In this document: piece after piece, positions 44,493 through 51,987 of the stretch
Position numbering within the stretch: the stretch's first letter is position 1
How the letters are laid out: the number at the start of each line of letters is the position of its first letter
Origin: JBBRHQ01 sp963815645
Lineage (GTDB): Bacteria > Actinomycetota > Thermoleophilia > Solirubrobacterales > 70-9
DNA: 64,000 nt
NCBI GenBank assembly: GCA_963815645.1
Contig: CAWFHL010000001.1
Coordinates: forward strand, 1,922,001-1,986,000
Reading direction: 5' to 3'
Position numbers and translations under genes: made by a program
The notes under the pieces: generated by a model
What the model saw: the letters and a program-made list of their open reading frames with translations, nothing else
The model's database searches: none
Told to the model about the DNA's origin: nothing

Positions 44493-44936
44493 ATGGAGGC
44501 TTCAACCACATCGTTTAAACCAGGAAAGCACGAGAGAGTCGCGAAGGGCCCCTCTGTGTTTTCCCTACTCCTTGCCTTTCGGGGACTAGCACGAGCCCTC
44601 CTAGCCGTCTGGCGCGACCCCGAGACCAGGGCATTGCCCGTGGTCGCGGGCGCTTTGGTCCTTACCGGGACGATCTTCTATTGGCGCTTCGAGGACTGGA
44701 GCATCATCCAGGCTCTCTACTTCTCGGTCGTGACACTGACGACTGTTGGGTACGGAGACCTCCACCCGACAACCGATGGAACGCAGATATTCACGATCAT
44801 CTACATCCTCACGGGACTCGGTGTGCTCGTCGCTTTGCTGAGTTCTGTCGCCCAGCAATACATCAAACAGAAGGGCGAACATGGGCACGTGCGAGAGCGC
44901 CTGAGTGCCCGACGACAACGCGGTAAGTCCAACTGA
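44493..44936 (+). CDS. Small K+ channel (2TM, KcsA-like topology)
   Basis: ATG 44493 chosen over an upstream GTG that would lie next to the DUF2252 stop. Protein of 147 residues: helix LPVVAGALVLTGTIFYW, pore loop with selectivity filter TVGYGD near residue 84, second helix TIIYILTGLGVLVALLSSVA, then a basic tail. The selectivity filter is canonical for K+. It has only the pore unit, without a regulatory domain. It is the second K+ channel in this island (other at 30.6 kb) besides Kup. Confidence 0.9.
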   Translation: MEASTTSFKPGKHERVAKGPSVFSLLLAFRGLARALLAVWRDPETRALPVVAGALVLTGTIFYWRFEDWSIIQALYFSVVTLTTVGYGDLHPTTDGTQIFTIIYILTGLGVLVALLSSVAQQYIKQKGEHGHVRERLSARRQRGKSN

Positions 44937-45396
44937 GCCGGAAGGGGCTTTGGGCTAGAGCCTTTTTACCGGATCCCTCTTAGACGTAGTTGCCCGAAAA
45001 CTGGCGCAATTCGAGGCGCACGAGAAATGGAAAACAGCCTATGTGCAGGTAGAAACGTGGTATCCGGGGCGGTCTCGAAAACCGTTGGGCGTCGTTAGGC
45101 GCCTCGTAGGTTCGAATCCCTCCCACTCCGCTTGTTGGGCCCATGCCTAGAGTTTTCGAAGACCGCCGACACTTGGCTAGGGGATCAGGCGAATTGGTCA
45201 GTTGCGGGTGACGGTCATGGTGTTCGGGGCGGACTTCAACCTCCTCTCTTCTGAGGAAAAGCATGCTTAGTGCATCGACGTCAGGTTCTGGGACCCCTCA
45301 ACTCATCGGTAGCAAACGACGGTGGTAGCTTGGGGGTGAATCGGCAACTTGCAGGGACTGCTGATCGAGGAGATAGGACTGCGACGGGTGAGGGCG
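44937..45396. other. Intergenic region with tRNA-Ser fragment, end of the NTF2 array
   Basis: Contains tRNA-Ser fragment copy C (45064-45132) and no recognisable gene. It is the point where the plus-strand ion-transport module meets the minus-strand NTF2 array. Confidence 0.45.
45064..45132 (+). repeat. tRNA-Ser(CGA) 3' fragment, copy C
   Basis: Anticodon arm identical to copy A (GCGGTCTCGAAAACCGTT). The T arm reads GTAGGTTCGAATCCCTC with changes, then CCACTCCGCT. It forms the left boundary of the NTF2/SGNH module. Confidence 0.82.
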
Positions 45397-45792
45397 CTAC
45401 TCCTGAAGCCCGGCGGCTTTGAGGGCTTCGGAGCGCTCCCAGAATTGCTCCACGCCGATGACCCTGCCCTTGTGCATCGTGAAGACGCCCGTGGACTCGA
45501 TATCCGCCTCAGGGCCGCTGCCCGCGCCGCGCCAGACCTGGCTCACGACAACTCGGTCACCGGTTTCGGTCAAGTCGCCGATCAAGTCCGTTCTGTAGGA
45601 ATCGTAGGCCTCGCGGAGTTGTTCGAACCACCGCATGACCTCCTCTCGACCTACGAAAGGCCCCGGCTCAGGCCAACCTACCGGAGGGCGCCAGATGATG
45701 TCCGGGTCGAACCGCTCGCGCAGGCTGTTCATGTCCCCGGCGTTCCACGCATCGAAACCGGCTCGGAGGATCTCCACGTTCTCCTGCGACAT
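45397..45792 (-). CDS. NTF2-like array unit 1 (3'-most)
   Basis: 131 residues. MSQENVEILRAGFDAWNAGD start, RFDPDIIWRPP strand, and C-terminal RSEALKAAGLQE. Last unit of the array; its TAG is not followed by another gene. Central VGREEVMRWFEQLREAYDSY is the usual NTF2 helix. Substrate or function unknown; the fold is used for small-molecule isomerases and for binding. Confidence 0.85.
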   Translation of the reverse strand: MSQENVEILRAGFDAWNAGDMNSLRERFDPDIIWRPPVGWPEPGPFVGREEVMRWFEQLREAYDSYRTDLIGDLTETGDRVVVSQVWRGAGSGPEADIESTGVFTMHKGRVIGVEQFWERSEALKAAGLQE

Positions 45793-45795
45793 CGC

Positions 45796-46194
45796 CTACT
45801 CCTGAAGCCCGGCGGCTTCGAGGGCTTCGTCTCGGGTGCTGAAGAACTGGAGTTTCGCCACCTTGTTCTCGCGAACGGTAAGGAGAACGACGAATCGGTT
45901 CTCAATCGGCACGCCGCTTCCCTTCCCGCGTCCTCGCTCGTGATAGGCGACAAGAACGCGGTCATCGCCAGCGTCGACGATTTCGGTCGGTTCCAGGGCG
46001 TAGTCGTCCCAGGTGCCCCAATAATGGCGATAGAAGTCGATCACGGTGTCCTTGCCCCGCATGAGATCCGGATGATCGGGCAACACATTGACCCTCGATA
46101 CCACTTCGACGTCCTCGTCTAGCAGCTCGAAGAAGCGGCTCGGATCGTTCGGGCGGTCCAGGCTCCGCACGAACTCCACGTTCTCCTCCGACAT
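45796..46194 (-). CDS. NTF2-like array unit 2
   Basis: 132 residues, start MSEENVEFVRSLDRPNDPSR with Ser-Glu-Glu rather than Ser-Gln-Glu, so the third codon differs. LLDEDVEVVSRVN and FSTRDEALEAAGLQE are family-typical. The junction to the upstream unit reads TAG-ACG-ATG, the only ACG variant. Likely translated by reinitiation after unit 3. Confidence 0.85.
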   Translation of the reverse strand: MSEENVEFVRSLDRPNDPSRFFELLDEDVEVVSRVNVLPDHPDLMRGKDTVIDFYRHYWGTWDDYALEPTEIVDAGDDRVLVAYHERGRGKGSGVPIENRFVVLLTVRENKVAKLQFFSTRDEALEAAGLQE

Positions 46195-46197
46195 CGT

Positions 46198-46596
46198 CTA
46201 CTCCTCAAGCCCTGCGGCTTCGAGTGCTTCGTCGAACTCGTTGGAAAAGAGGCCACGAATCATGACTCCGTCTCGAAACGTCCAGCAATAAGCGCCCTTG
46301 GCCTGCACCTCAATCCCGTCTCGGCCCACGAAGTGAGCGGTCCCGCGCTGAACGACGTGCTCACCAGCGTCGATCAACTCGTCGATCTCGATACGCACGG
46401 ACTTCCACGGTTCCAGGAACTGCTGTATCTCACGCAAGACCTGATCCGGTCCTCTGGTGACCCCGCGCCACTCACCGAGGGCCGACGAGTCGTCGAGTTC
46501 GAAGTCCGGGCTCAAGTAGCTCCGCCACTCGTCCCAATCCCCGCGATTCCAGGCTTCCCATGCAGCCCGCACGATCTCCACGTTCTCCTGCGACAT
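46198..46596 (-). CDS. NTF2-like array unit 3
   Basis: 132 residues. EIVRAAWEAWNRGDWDEWRS, LSPDFELDDSSA, and FDEALEAAGLEE. The central strand VVQRGTAHFVGRDGIEVQ contains the G-R-x-G-I/V-E motif seen in several units. Three bases separate it from unit 4. Confidence 0.87.
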   Translation of the reverse strand: MSQENVEIVRAAWEAWNRGDWDEWRSYLSPDFELDDSSALGEWRGVTRGPDQVLREIQQFLEPWKSVRIEIDELIDAGEHVVQRGTAHFVGRDGIEVQAKGAYCWTFRDGVMIRGLFSNEFDEALEAAGLEE

Positions 46597-46599
46597 CGC

Positions 46600-46998
46600 C
46601 TACTCCGCAAGCCCGGCGGCCTCGAGGGCCTGGGCGCGGTCGAGGTAGTAGTCGGCCTCGACGATGAGGCCGTCCCGCATCCGATGCACGACGGCGAAGG
46701 ACTGAGTGTAGGGCGCGTTCGCACCCTCCCCGACCATGCTCGTGCAGGCAACCACGCGGCCATCACCGACATCGATCAACTCATCGAGGCGCACCTCGAT
46801 CGACCCCATCAGGTCGATCAGACCTTGCATGCGTTCAAGGGCGGCTGCACGCCCTTCATAGACACCGGCATTGGGCCAGCCCGGCCCCTCGCGGTAGACG
46901 GCATCCTCAGCCCAGAACTGATCCGTCACCGCTGCTGGACCCGACTCATTCCAAACCTCAGAGGCCCGCCGGATTCTGTCGGCATCCTCCTGCGACAT
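46600..46998 (-). CDS. NTF2-like array unit 4
   Basis: 132 residues, with the most altered start (MSQEDADRIRRASEVWNESG), and FWAEDAVYREGPGWPNAGVY in place of the D-P-E-V-E-W strand. The C-terminal DRAQALEAAGLAE is kept. The conserved ends with a diverged core illustrate that selection or gene conversion acts mainly on the junctions. Confidence 0.82.
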   Translation of the reverse strand: MSQEDADRIRRASEVWNESGPAAVTDQFWAEDAVYREGPGWPNAGVYEGRAAALERMQGLIDLMGSIEVRLDELIDVGDGRVVACTSMVGEGANAPYTQSFAVVHRMRDGLIVEADYYLDRAQALEAAGLAE

Positions 46999-47001
46999 CG
47001 C

Positions 47002-47411
47002 CTACTCCGAGAGCCCGGAAGCTTCGAGGGCTTCTGTCGGGTTGTCGAAGGCCCTAAACCGAATCACCCTGCCATCGCGGAACGTCCATACGTGGCCAGC
47101 CGTGGTCTCGATCTCCTGGTTGCTGCCCTTCAGCCGTCCGTGCATGCGAGCCAGAACCACAACGTCATCGCCTTCCTCGAAGAACTCCTCGGCCTCCTGG
47201 CGGAACATCTCCCCCAAGCTTCGAACACATCACGAGTCGCTGCCTCGACGCCCTCGATCCCGTGATAGGTGCCGACTCCGGTCAGACCCGACATGCTGGG
47301 CGACCACGACCACTCGATCTCGGGGTCGAAGACCTCCCGCGCCGCCCAGAAGTCGCCGCGAGCCATCGCCTCGTAGACCGTGCGCATTGCATCCACGTTC
47401 TCCTGCGACAT
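47002..47411 (-). pseudogene. NTF2-like array unit 5, frameshifted
   Basis: ATG 47411 gives MSQENVDAMRTVYEAMARGD through FDPEIEWSWSPS and DVFEAWG; in a run of five G at about 47213 one G is missing, and the other frame continues EMFRQEAEEFFEEGDDVVV to NPTEALEASGLSE at 47002. The two parts make one normal unit. It is the only point where the array loses its common frame apart from the remnant at 50.7 kb. Mutation or missing base in a homopolymer. Confidence 0.85.
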
Positions 47412-47414
47412 CGC

Positions 47415-47807
47415 CTACTCCGACAGCCCGGCGGCTTCGAGGGCTTCCTGAACCTCTTGATAGAGGCAGATCCGCACGATCAACCCGTCGCGGATCGTGC
47501 AGAGCCAGGTCCCGCGAGCCTGCACCTCGACCCCGTCCCGGCCCCGGGCGCGGTTCGTGAACGTTATGACCACGTGCTCCCCGGCATCGATGTACTCGGC
47601 CCCGACGTGAACAATCTCCAAGGCCGCAAGGAACTCCTCCTGGAGGCGTCGCGCCTGGTTGAAACTGTAGATGCCTCGGTCTATGCCGATCGCTCGCGAC
47701 ATGTCGAACTCGATATCTGGCGCAAAGTCTTCGGACCCAGCGTCAAAGTCGCCGCGGAGCCAGGCCTCATAACTGCGGCGAACGATCTTCACGTTCTCCT
47801 GCGACAT
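47415..47807 (-). CDS. NTF2-like array unit 6
   Basis: 130 residues. MSQENVKIVRRSYEAWLRGD, FAPDIEFDMSRAIG, and VQARGTWLCTIRDGLIVRI. The C-terminus EVQEALEAAGLSE is followed by TAG-GCG-ATG of the frameshifted unit 5. The central VVITFTNRARGRDGVEVQAR resembles that of unit 3, so these two may be recent paralogs. Confidence 0.87.
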   Translation of the reverse strand: MSQENVKIVRRSYEAWLRGDFDAGSEDFAPDIEFDMSRAIGIDRGIYSFNQARRLQEEFLAALEIVHVGAEYIDAGEHVVITFTNRARGRDGVEVQARGTWLCTIRDGLIVRICLYQEVQEALEAAGLSE

Positions 47808-47810
47808 CGC

Positions 47811-48191
47811 CTACTCCTCAAGCCCGGCGGCTTCGAGGGCCTCGGCGTGGCTTGGGAAATCGCGGAAGCCGACGATCTTGCCGTCCCGAAACGTGGCCAG
47901 CTGCGCGATCTCGCTGCTGAGGTCCAATTCGGTGATTCGGCCCGTTCCCGTGAGTTCGCCCAGCGCAAGGACCGAATCGCCGAGATCGCGGATGTCGTCG
48001 AATCGAGCCTTCAGTTCAAGGTCACCTTTGAAGCTCTGCCAGGCCTGCCGGATTCCGGTGTGCCCTCGATACTCCTCCAGCAGTGCGGACCACTTGACCT
48101 CGGGGTCGAAGTACCCGATCCAAGCGTCGAAGTCGTCGCGCTCCCAGGCGTCGAACGCGGCCCGCACGATCTCCACGTTCTCCTGCGACAT
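47811..48191 (-). CDS. NTF2-like array unit 7
   Basis: 126 residues, the shortest complete unit. EIVRAAFDAWERDDFDAWIG, FDPEVKWSALL, and LSSEIAQLATFRDGKIVGF. The distinctive piece LGELTGTGRITELDL is shared in style with unit 8 (LGHLEVSGRTTGIEL), and the FRDGKI segment is the same in both. Confidence 0.87.
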   Translation of the reverse strand: MSQENVEIVRAAFDAWERDDFDAWIGYFDPEVKWSALLEEYRGHTGIRQAWQSFKGDLELKARFDDIRDLGDSVLALGELTGTGRITELDLSSEIAQLATFRDGKIVGFRDFPSHAEALEAAGLEE

Positions 48192-48194
48192 CGC

Positions 48195-48605
48195 CTACTC
48201 CTGAAGCCCGGCGGCTTCGAGGGCTTCCGCGTGGCTCAGGAAATCCTGCGAGCGGAGGATCTTCCCGTCTCGAAAGGTGACGAGTTGCCCGAACTCCTGG
48301 CCGAGCTCGATCCCGGTCGTCCGGCCGCTCACCTCGAGATGACCGAGGAGAAGAAGCGACTCGCCGAGGTCGCGAATCTCCTGAACCTGACTCGTGAAAC
48401 CTCCCCACGCCTCACCGCGATACTCCTCCCAGACCTCTCGCACACCGTCGAGGCCCCGATAGGTACTTTCTCTGCCCTCCAGGGCTTGCTCAATGGCGGT
48501 GTGCCACTCGACCTCGGGATCGGCCTCGGCCAGGAAGGCGTCCAGGTTGTCGGCGTCCCAAGCCTCACGGGCTCGCTGGAGGGTCTCCACGTTCTCCTGC
48601 GACAT
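48195..48605 (-). CDS. NTF2-like array unit 8
   Basis: 136 residues. MSQENVETLQRAREAWDADN, EADPEVEWHTAIEQAL, YRGLDGVREVWEEYRGEAW and FLSHAEALEAAGLQE. Similar in its middle and C-terminal parts to unit 7. All structural elements of the fold are present. Confidence 0.88.
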   Translation of the reverse strand: MSQENVETLQRAREAWDADNLDAFLAEADPEVEWHTAIEQALEGRESTYRGLDGVREVWEEYRGEAWGGFTSQVQEIRDLGESLLLLGHLEVSGRTTGIELGQEFGQLVTFRDGKILRSQDFLSHAEALEAAGLQE

Positions 48606-48608
48606 CGC

Positions 48609-49034
48609 CTACTCCTCAAGCCCGGCCGCTTTGAGGGCATCGGCGCGGTGGCGGAAGAACTCGATCTCGCGCAGGTTTCCCTCTCGGATCGTCCAAACCT
48701 GAAAGAAGTGGATCTCGATCGGGACGCCGCTCTCCCGACCTCGGCCGCTGAGGCGGATTGGAGCCAGGACGCGATCGTCCGGCGCTTCAATGAACTCGAG
48801 CGGCTCCTGGACCACGTCAGCCCACACCCTTCGAAATTGCTCCGAGAACCCGATGAGCTCTTGGACGCCACGAAGATGCTGTGGGGCGTCAGGGTACGTT
48901 CGCTGGTCACGCCAGTGGCACTCGATCTGCGTATCGAAGCAGTCCCCAAAAGCTTCGGCGGAAAACTCGTCCCGCATGAACGCGTTCGCGGCCTCGAGGC
49001 TCTGCCGCACGACCTTGACGTTCTCCTCCGACAT
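48609..49034 (-). CDS. NTF2-like array unit 9
   Basis: 141 residues, the longest single unit. MSEENVKVVRQSLEAANAFM, an insertion around EFSAEAFGDCFDTQIECHWR, then GRGRESGVPIEIHFFQVWTI and HRADALKAAGLEE. The insertion lies where other units have D-P-E-V-E-W. Junction TAG-GCG-ATG as usual. Confidence 0.86.
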   Translation of the reverse strand: MSEENVKVVRQSLEAANAFMRDEFSAEAFGDCFDTQIECHWRDQRTYPDAPQHLRGVQELIGFSEQFRRVWADVVQEPLEFIEAPDDRVLAPIRLSGRGRESGVPIEIHFFQVWTIREGNLREIEFFRHRADALKAAGLEE

Positions 49035-49037
49035 CGC

Positions 49038-49433
49038 CTACTCCTGAAGCCCGGCGGCTTCGAGGGCTCTGTCCCTGTCGGCGTAGTCGATGAAGTGGGT
49101 GACCAGCCCGTTACGAAACGTGGCCACAACCGTCCACGGCACCTCGGTCTCGACCCCGCTTTCCTTCCCGACGGCGCGGAGCGTGCCGAGTGCCAGCACC
49201 CGGTCACCCAAATCACGGAAGTCGTCGCAGTCGACCCTCCAATGGTCAAAGTGGCGAGCGAGGTCCTCGTGCCAGGCTCGGACCGCGTCAACTCCGGTGA
49301 AGTCCCCTTCGAGATCAGCCAACCAATGTTCCCACCTAATTTCGGGGTCCGCCGCCCGAAGGAAGCCCGGAATGTCCTTGCGGTTCCAAGCTTCGAGGCC
49401 GCGCTTGAAGATCTCCACGTTCTCCTGCGACAT
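49038..49433 (-). CDS. NTF2-like array unit 10
   Basis: 131 residues. EIFKRGLEAWNRKDIPGFLR, AADPEIRWEHWLADLEGD, GKESGVETEVPWTVVATFRN and DRDRALEAAGLQE. GVETEVP is shared with the first domain of the fused protein upstream (RGSGVETEVPFAIVADYRN), which suggests close relationship. Confidence 0.88.
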   Translation of the reverse strand: MSQENVEIFKRGLEAWNRKDIPGFLRAADPEIRWEHWLADLEGDFTGVDAVRAWHEDLARHFDHWRVDCDDFRDLGDRVLALGTLRAVGKESGVETEVPWTVVATFRNGLVTHFIDYADRDRALEAAGLQE

Positions 49434-49436
49434 CGC

Positions 49437-50666
49437 CTACTCCTCAAGCCCGGCGGCTTTGAGGGCCTCGGCGTGGTCGAAGAAGAACTCGGCCTTGATG
49501 CACCGCCCATCCCGGACGGTGTAGATGCCGGTCAGGCTGGAGCGCATGTCGATCCCGCTGGCTTTGCCCCTGCCTCCCCACTCGGCCCGAACCACCACCC
49601 GGTCGCCCACGGGGAAGAGTTCTTTGATTTCACTCATGCTTGAACCCCCCTCCCAGCCCTGGTCGATCTCGGCGAGGAAGCGCTTGTACTTCTCGCGACC
49701 GCGAAACGGCTCTGCCTGGGGAAAACGGGAGGCGTCAGGGCACACCTCGATGTCTTCTGCAGCGAAGTCGTCGACCATCGCGTCGCGCTCTCCGGCGATG
49801 TAGGCCTCGGTCGCCGACCTGACCAGCTCCACGTTCTCCTGCGACATCGCCTGCTCCGACAGCCCGGCGGCTTCGAGGGCCTCGGCCTTGTCCGTAAACC
49901 CGTCGATCCGGACTATGAAGCCGTCTCGGAAGGAAAAGAGGGTCGGAAGCTCGACGTCAATTTCAATGCCCTCCCTTCCAAAGAACCGCCACCTGTCGAT
50001 AGTGAGAATTCGGTTGCCCCCGCACTCAATCAACTCTTTGGGCTCGACGGTCACGGTCTCCCAGGCCTCGGTGGCGTCCCGGAAGAACTCCTTCATTCCC
50101 TGGTGGCCGGAATATCGCGTGTCCTGGTCTGGTGTCCTAATACCGGGATAGAGCTCAACCTCGGGGTCGTAGGACTGGAGGAGGGCATCAATGTCACCAC
50201 GGTTGAACCTCTCGTAGAGGCGACGGACGACCTCGACGTTCTCCTGCGACATGGCCTGCTCCGACATCCCGGCGGCTTCGAAAGCTGCTTCCGGGTCGCG
50301 GTAGGTCCGCACCCGAATCGACTTGCCGTTTCGGTAATCAGCCACTATCGCGAATGGCACCTCCGTCTCGACGCCGCTCCCCCGGCCGCGCGTGTGCATC
50401 TCGCCGACCGCGACGACTCGGTCGCCGAGACCTTGAATCTCCGAATACTCGACCGTCATCTCATCGAGAACCTCGGCGATCTCTCGGAGCATCTCGCGAA
50501 CACCTTCTTGTCCGCGGTACACCGTTCCTCCTTGTGTGAGCAGCCCCGGAAGAGCCGAATGCCATTCGACCTCGGGGTCGATGAACTCCTCCAGCCACGC
50601 GTCGATTTCCCCACGGTTGAACGCATCATTGGAGCGCTTAAAGGTCTCCACGTTCTCCTGCGACAT
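49437..50666 (-). CDS. Three-domain NTF2-like fusion protein (units 11-13 joined by TAG to CAG)
   Basis: One open frame of 409 residues containing three complete NTF2 domains, each with its own MSQENVE start: domain 1 from Met 50666 (MSQENVETFKRSNDAFNRGE), domain 2 from 50252, domain 3 from 49847. At the joins the usual TAG-GCG-ATG is CAG-GCC-ATG and CAG-GCG-ATG, so the linkers read AAGMSEQAMSQENVE and AAGLSEQAMSQENVE. A single T-to-C change at each stop produced the fusion. Internal starts with GGAGC upstream could also yield shorter forms. The upstream leader AGATACTGCG-AGGCG-ATG resembles that of unit 15. Confidence 0.88.
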   Translation of the reverse strand: MSQENVETFKRSNDAFNRGEIDAWLEEFIDPEVEWHSALPGLLTQGGTVYRGQEGVREMLREIAEVLDEMTVEYSEIQGLGDRVVAVGEMHTRGRGSGVETEVPFAIVADYRNGKSIRVRTYRDPEAAFEAAGMSEQAMSQENVEVVRRLYERFNRGDIDALLQSYDPEVELYPGIRTPDQDTRYSGHQGMKEFFRDATEAWETVTVEPKELIECGGNRILTIDRWRFFGREGIEIDVELPTLFSFRDGFIVRIDGFTDKAEALEAAGLSEQAMSQENVELVRSATEAYIAGERDAMVDDFAAEDIEVCPDASRFPQAEPFRGREKYKRFLAEIDQGWEGGSSMSEIKELFPVGDRVVVRAEWGGRGKASGIDMRSSLTGIYTVRDGRCIKAEFFFDHAEALKAAGLEE

Positions 50667-50883
50667 CGCCTCGCAGTATCTTGCGCCAGGGGGTGTGGGG
50701 GCAACCCCTTCGCCGCCTTGCTTCGAAGAGCGCCGCAAGATCGTCTCCGGGTTGCTGGCGAGCAAGTCCCGAAGCCACTCCTGGACGCCTTCGAGCCCCA
50801 AACGCAAGCGCGGTCTCATTGTCCTTGCCCAACCACGCCGCCTCCCAAGCACTCCGCACAACCTCCACGTTCTCCTGCGACAT
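50667..50883 (-). pseudogene. NTF2-like unit remnant (unit 14)
   Basis: ATG 50883 begins MSQENVEVVRSAWEAAWLGK and keeps about 29 NTF2-like residues to ALAFG; then the reading breaks and only a short non-family stretch with LEGVQEWLRDLLASNPETIL in another frame follows, merging into the leader of the fused gene. About 300 bases of the unit are lost. It marks a recombination scar in the array, and the common frame is lost here (50883 to 50666 is 217 bases). Confidence 0.75.
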
Positions 50884-50886
50884 CGG

Positions 50887-51306
50887 CTACTCCTCAAGTC
50901 CGGCGGCTTCGAGGGCCTCGGCGTGCGCGAGGTAGTTGCTCGCCCGAACTATGCGTCCGTCGCTGAGCTCGTAGACCACTCCGTTCTTCTGTTCGACCCG
51001 GACCCCGCTCTCCTTTCCGATCGCCGAGTGATGTAGAAGCACCACAACTCGATCATCGCCTGCGTCAATGAAGCGTGGGCTCTGAAACGAGTAGTGGTCG
51101 AAAGGCTCGGTCCAGACGCGAAGGAACTCGACGCACTCTTCTACCCCGGTCCATACCGTCTTCCCCTCGAACGCGAAAGGAAGGATCCACTCAAAATCGA
51201 CGGCGAAGACACCTGCGGGGAACGCAGCGGCAGGATCTCCGGACTCCATTGCCGTCTGGGTCGCCGCCACCACCCGCCTGACGATCTCCACGTTCTCCTG
51301 CGACAT
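50887..51306 (-). CDS. NTF2-like array unit 15
   Basis: 139 residues. EIVRRVVAATQTAMESGDPA, VFAVDFEWILPFAFEGKTVW with a slightly longer N-terminal part, IGKESGVRVEQKNGVVYEL, and YLAHAEALEAAGLEE. The junction downstream reads TAG-CCG-ATG. All fold elements present. Confidence 0.87.
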   Translation of the reverse strand: MSQENVEIVRRVVAATQTAMESGDPAAAFPAGVFAVDFEWILPFAFEGKTVWTGVEECVEFLRVWTEPFDHYSFQSPRFIDAGDDRVVVLLHHSAIGKESGVRVEQKNGVVYELSDGRIVRASNYLAHAEALEAAGLEE

Positions 51307-51309
51307 CGC

Positions 51310-51708
51310 CTACTCCTGAAGTCCGGCGGCTTCGAGGGCCTCGTCCCTGGTCCAGAAGACCTGACGCCTCGTGATCAGGCCATCCGCGAGCCAGGAGACC
51401 TCCCAAGACGTGTGCTCCACCGGGGCGCCGCTACCCCTACCACGCCCCCTGGCGGTGGTCTCCAAGAAGACCCTGTCATCGCTCAGGGCCGTGATCTCGT
51501 CGACCTCGAGATGGGCATCAAAGACTTCGAGGAGCAGCGCGATCCACTTTCGCGCCTCCGCCCGCCCGCGGTAGACGTCTCTAAACCCAACGAGGGGCCC
51601 GGACTCCCATACGACCTCTGGGCTGAGGAAACCCAACCAGGCATCCAAGTCGCCCCGATTGACAGCATCGATCGCTTTCCGCACGATCTCGACGTTCTGC
51701 CGCGACAT
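51310..51708 (-). CDS. NTF2-like array unit 16 (5'-most)
   Basis: 132 residues. Start MSRQNVEIVRKAIDAVNRGD differs at residue 3 (Arg for Gln). LSPEVVWESGP, RGRGRGSGAPVEHTSWEV and DEALEAAGLQE are typical. Upstream bases AGATACTGCGTAGGCGATG include an in-frame TAG three bases before the start, as in internal junctions, even though no gene precedes it. This is the first gene of the array. Confidence 0.87.
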   Translation of the reverse strand: MSRQNVEIVRKAIDAVNRGDLDAWLGFLSPEVVWESGPLVGFRDVYRGRAEARKWIALLLEVFDAHLEVDEITALSDDRVFLETTARGRGRGSGAPVEHTSWEVSWLADGLITRRQVFWTRDEALEAAGLQE

Positions 51709-51987
51709 CGCCTACGCAGTATCTCTCGGATAGACGCTATATCCGCCCCACTTGCCAGCTTTCGCACCGTGGACGAGAAAGCGATCACTGCACATCCAGC
51801 ATTCTCAGAGAGGGCACCGAGCACCACGACTGGATCGTCGCCTTCCCTAGAGCGGCTCGAAAAGCATGCATTGGAGGAAAGTGGCCGCCCGATCGTCCTT
51901 CTCGAAGAACTTCGGCGAGGACACGGATCACAAACCGAGGGCCGGCTTGCCTGGGTCCTCGCTTGGAATGCGTCGACGGGCAGTCGC

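Larger units (their letters stand above)
45397..51708 (-). repeat. Head-to-tail array of NTF2-like genes with conserved junctions
   Basis: About fourteen related units of 380-430 bases repeat across 6.3 kb. Gene bodies are strongly diverged, but a block of about 55-60 bases around each junction stays nearly constant: the last codons EALEAAGL-x-E, the stop TAG, GCG, ATG, and codons SQENVEIV. Start-to-start distances are multiples of three except at the frameshifted unit (47002-47411) and the remnant (50667-50883). Units are listed individually below. Confidence 0.93.

Noticed and set aside
45349..49643. Long plus-strand frames opposite the NTF2 array with repeated LLRHRLLLKPGGFEGL
   Set aside because: The repeats are antisense images of the conserved NTF2 junctions, without starts or family similarity of their own.
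45397..51708. CRISPR-like array because of regularly spaced repeats
   Set aside because: Repeat spacing is about 400 bases and the spacers are full coding domains; no cas genes.
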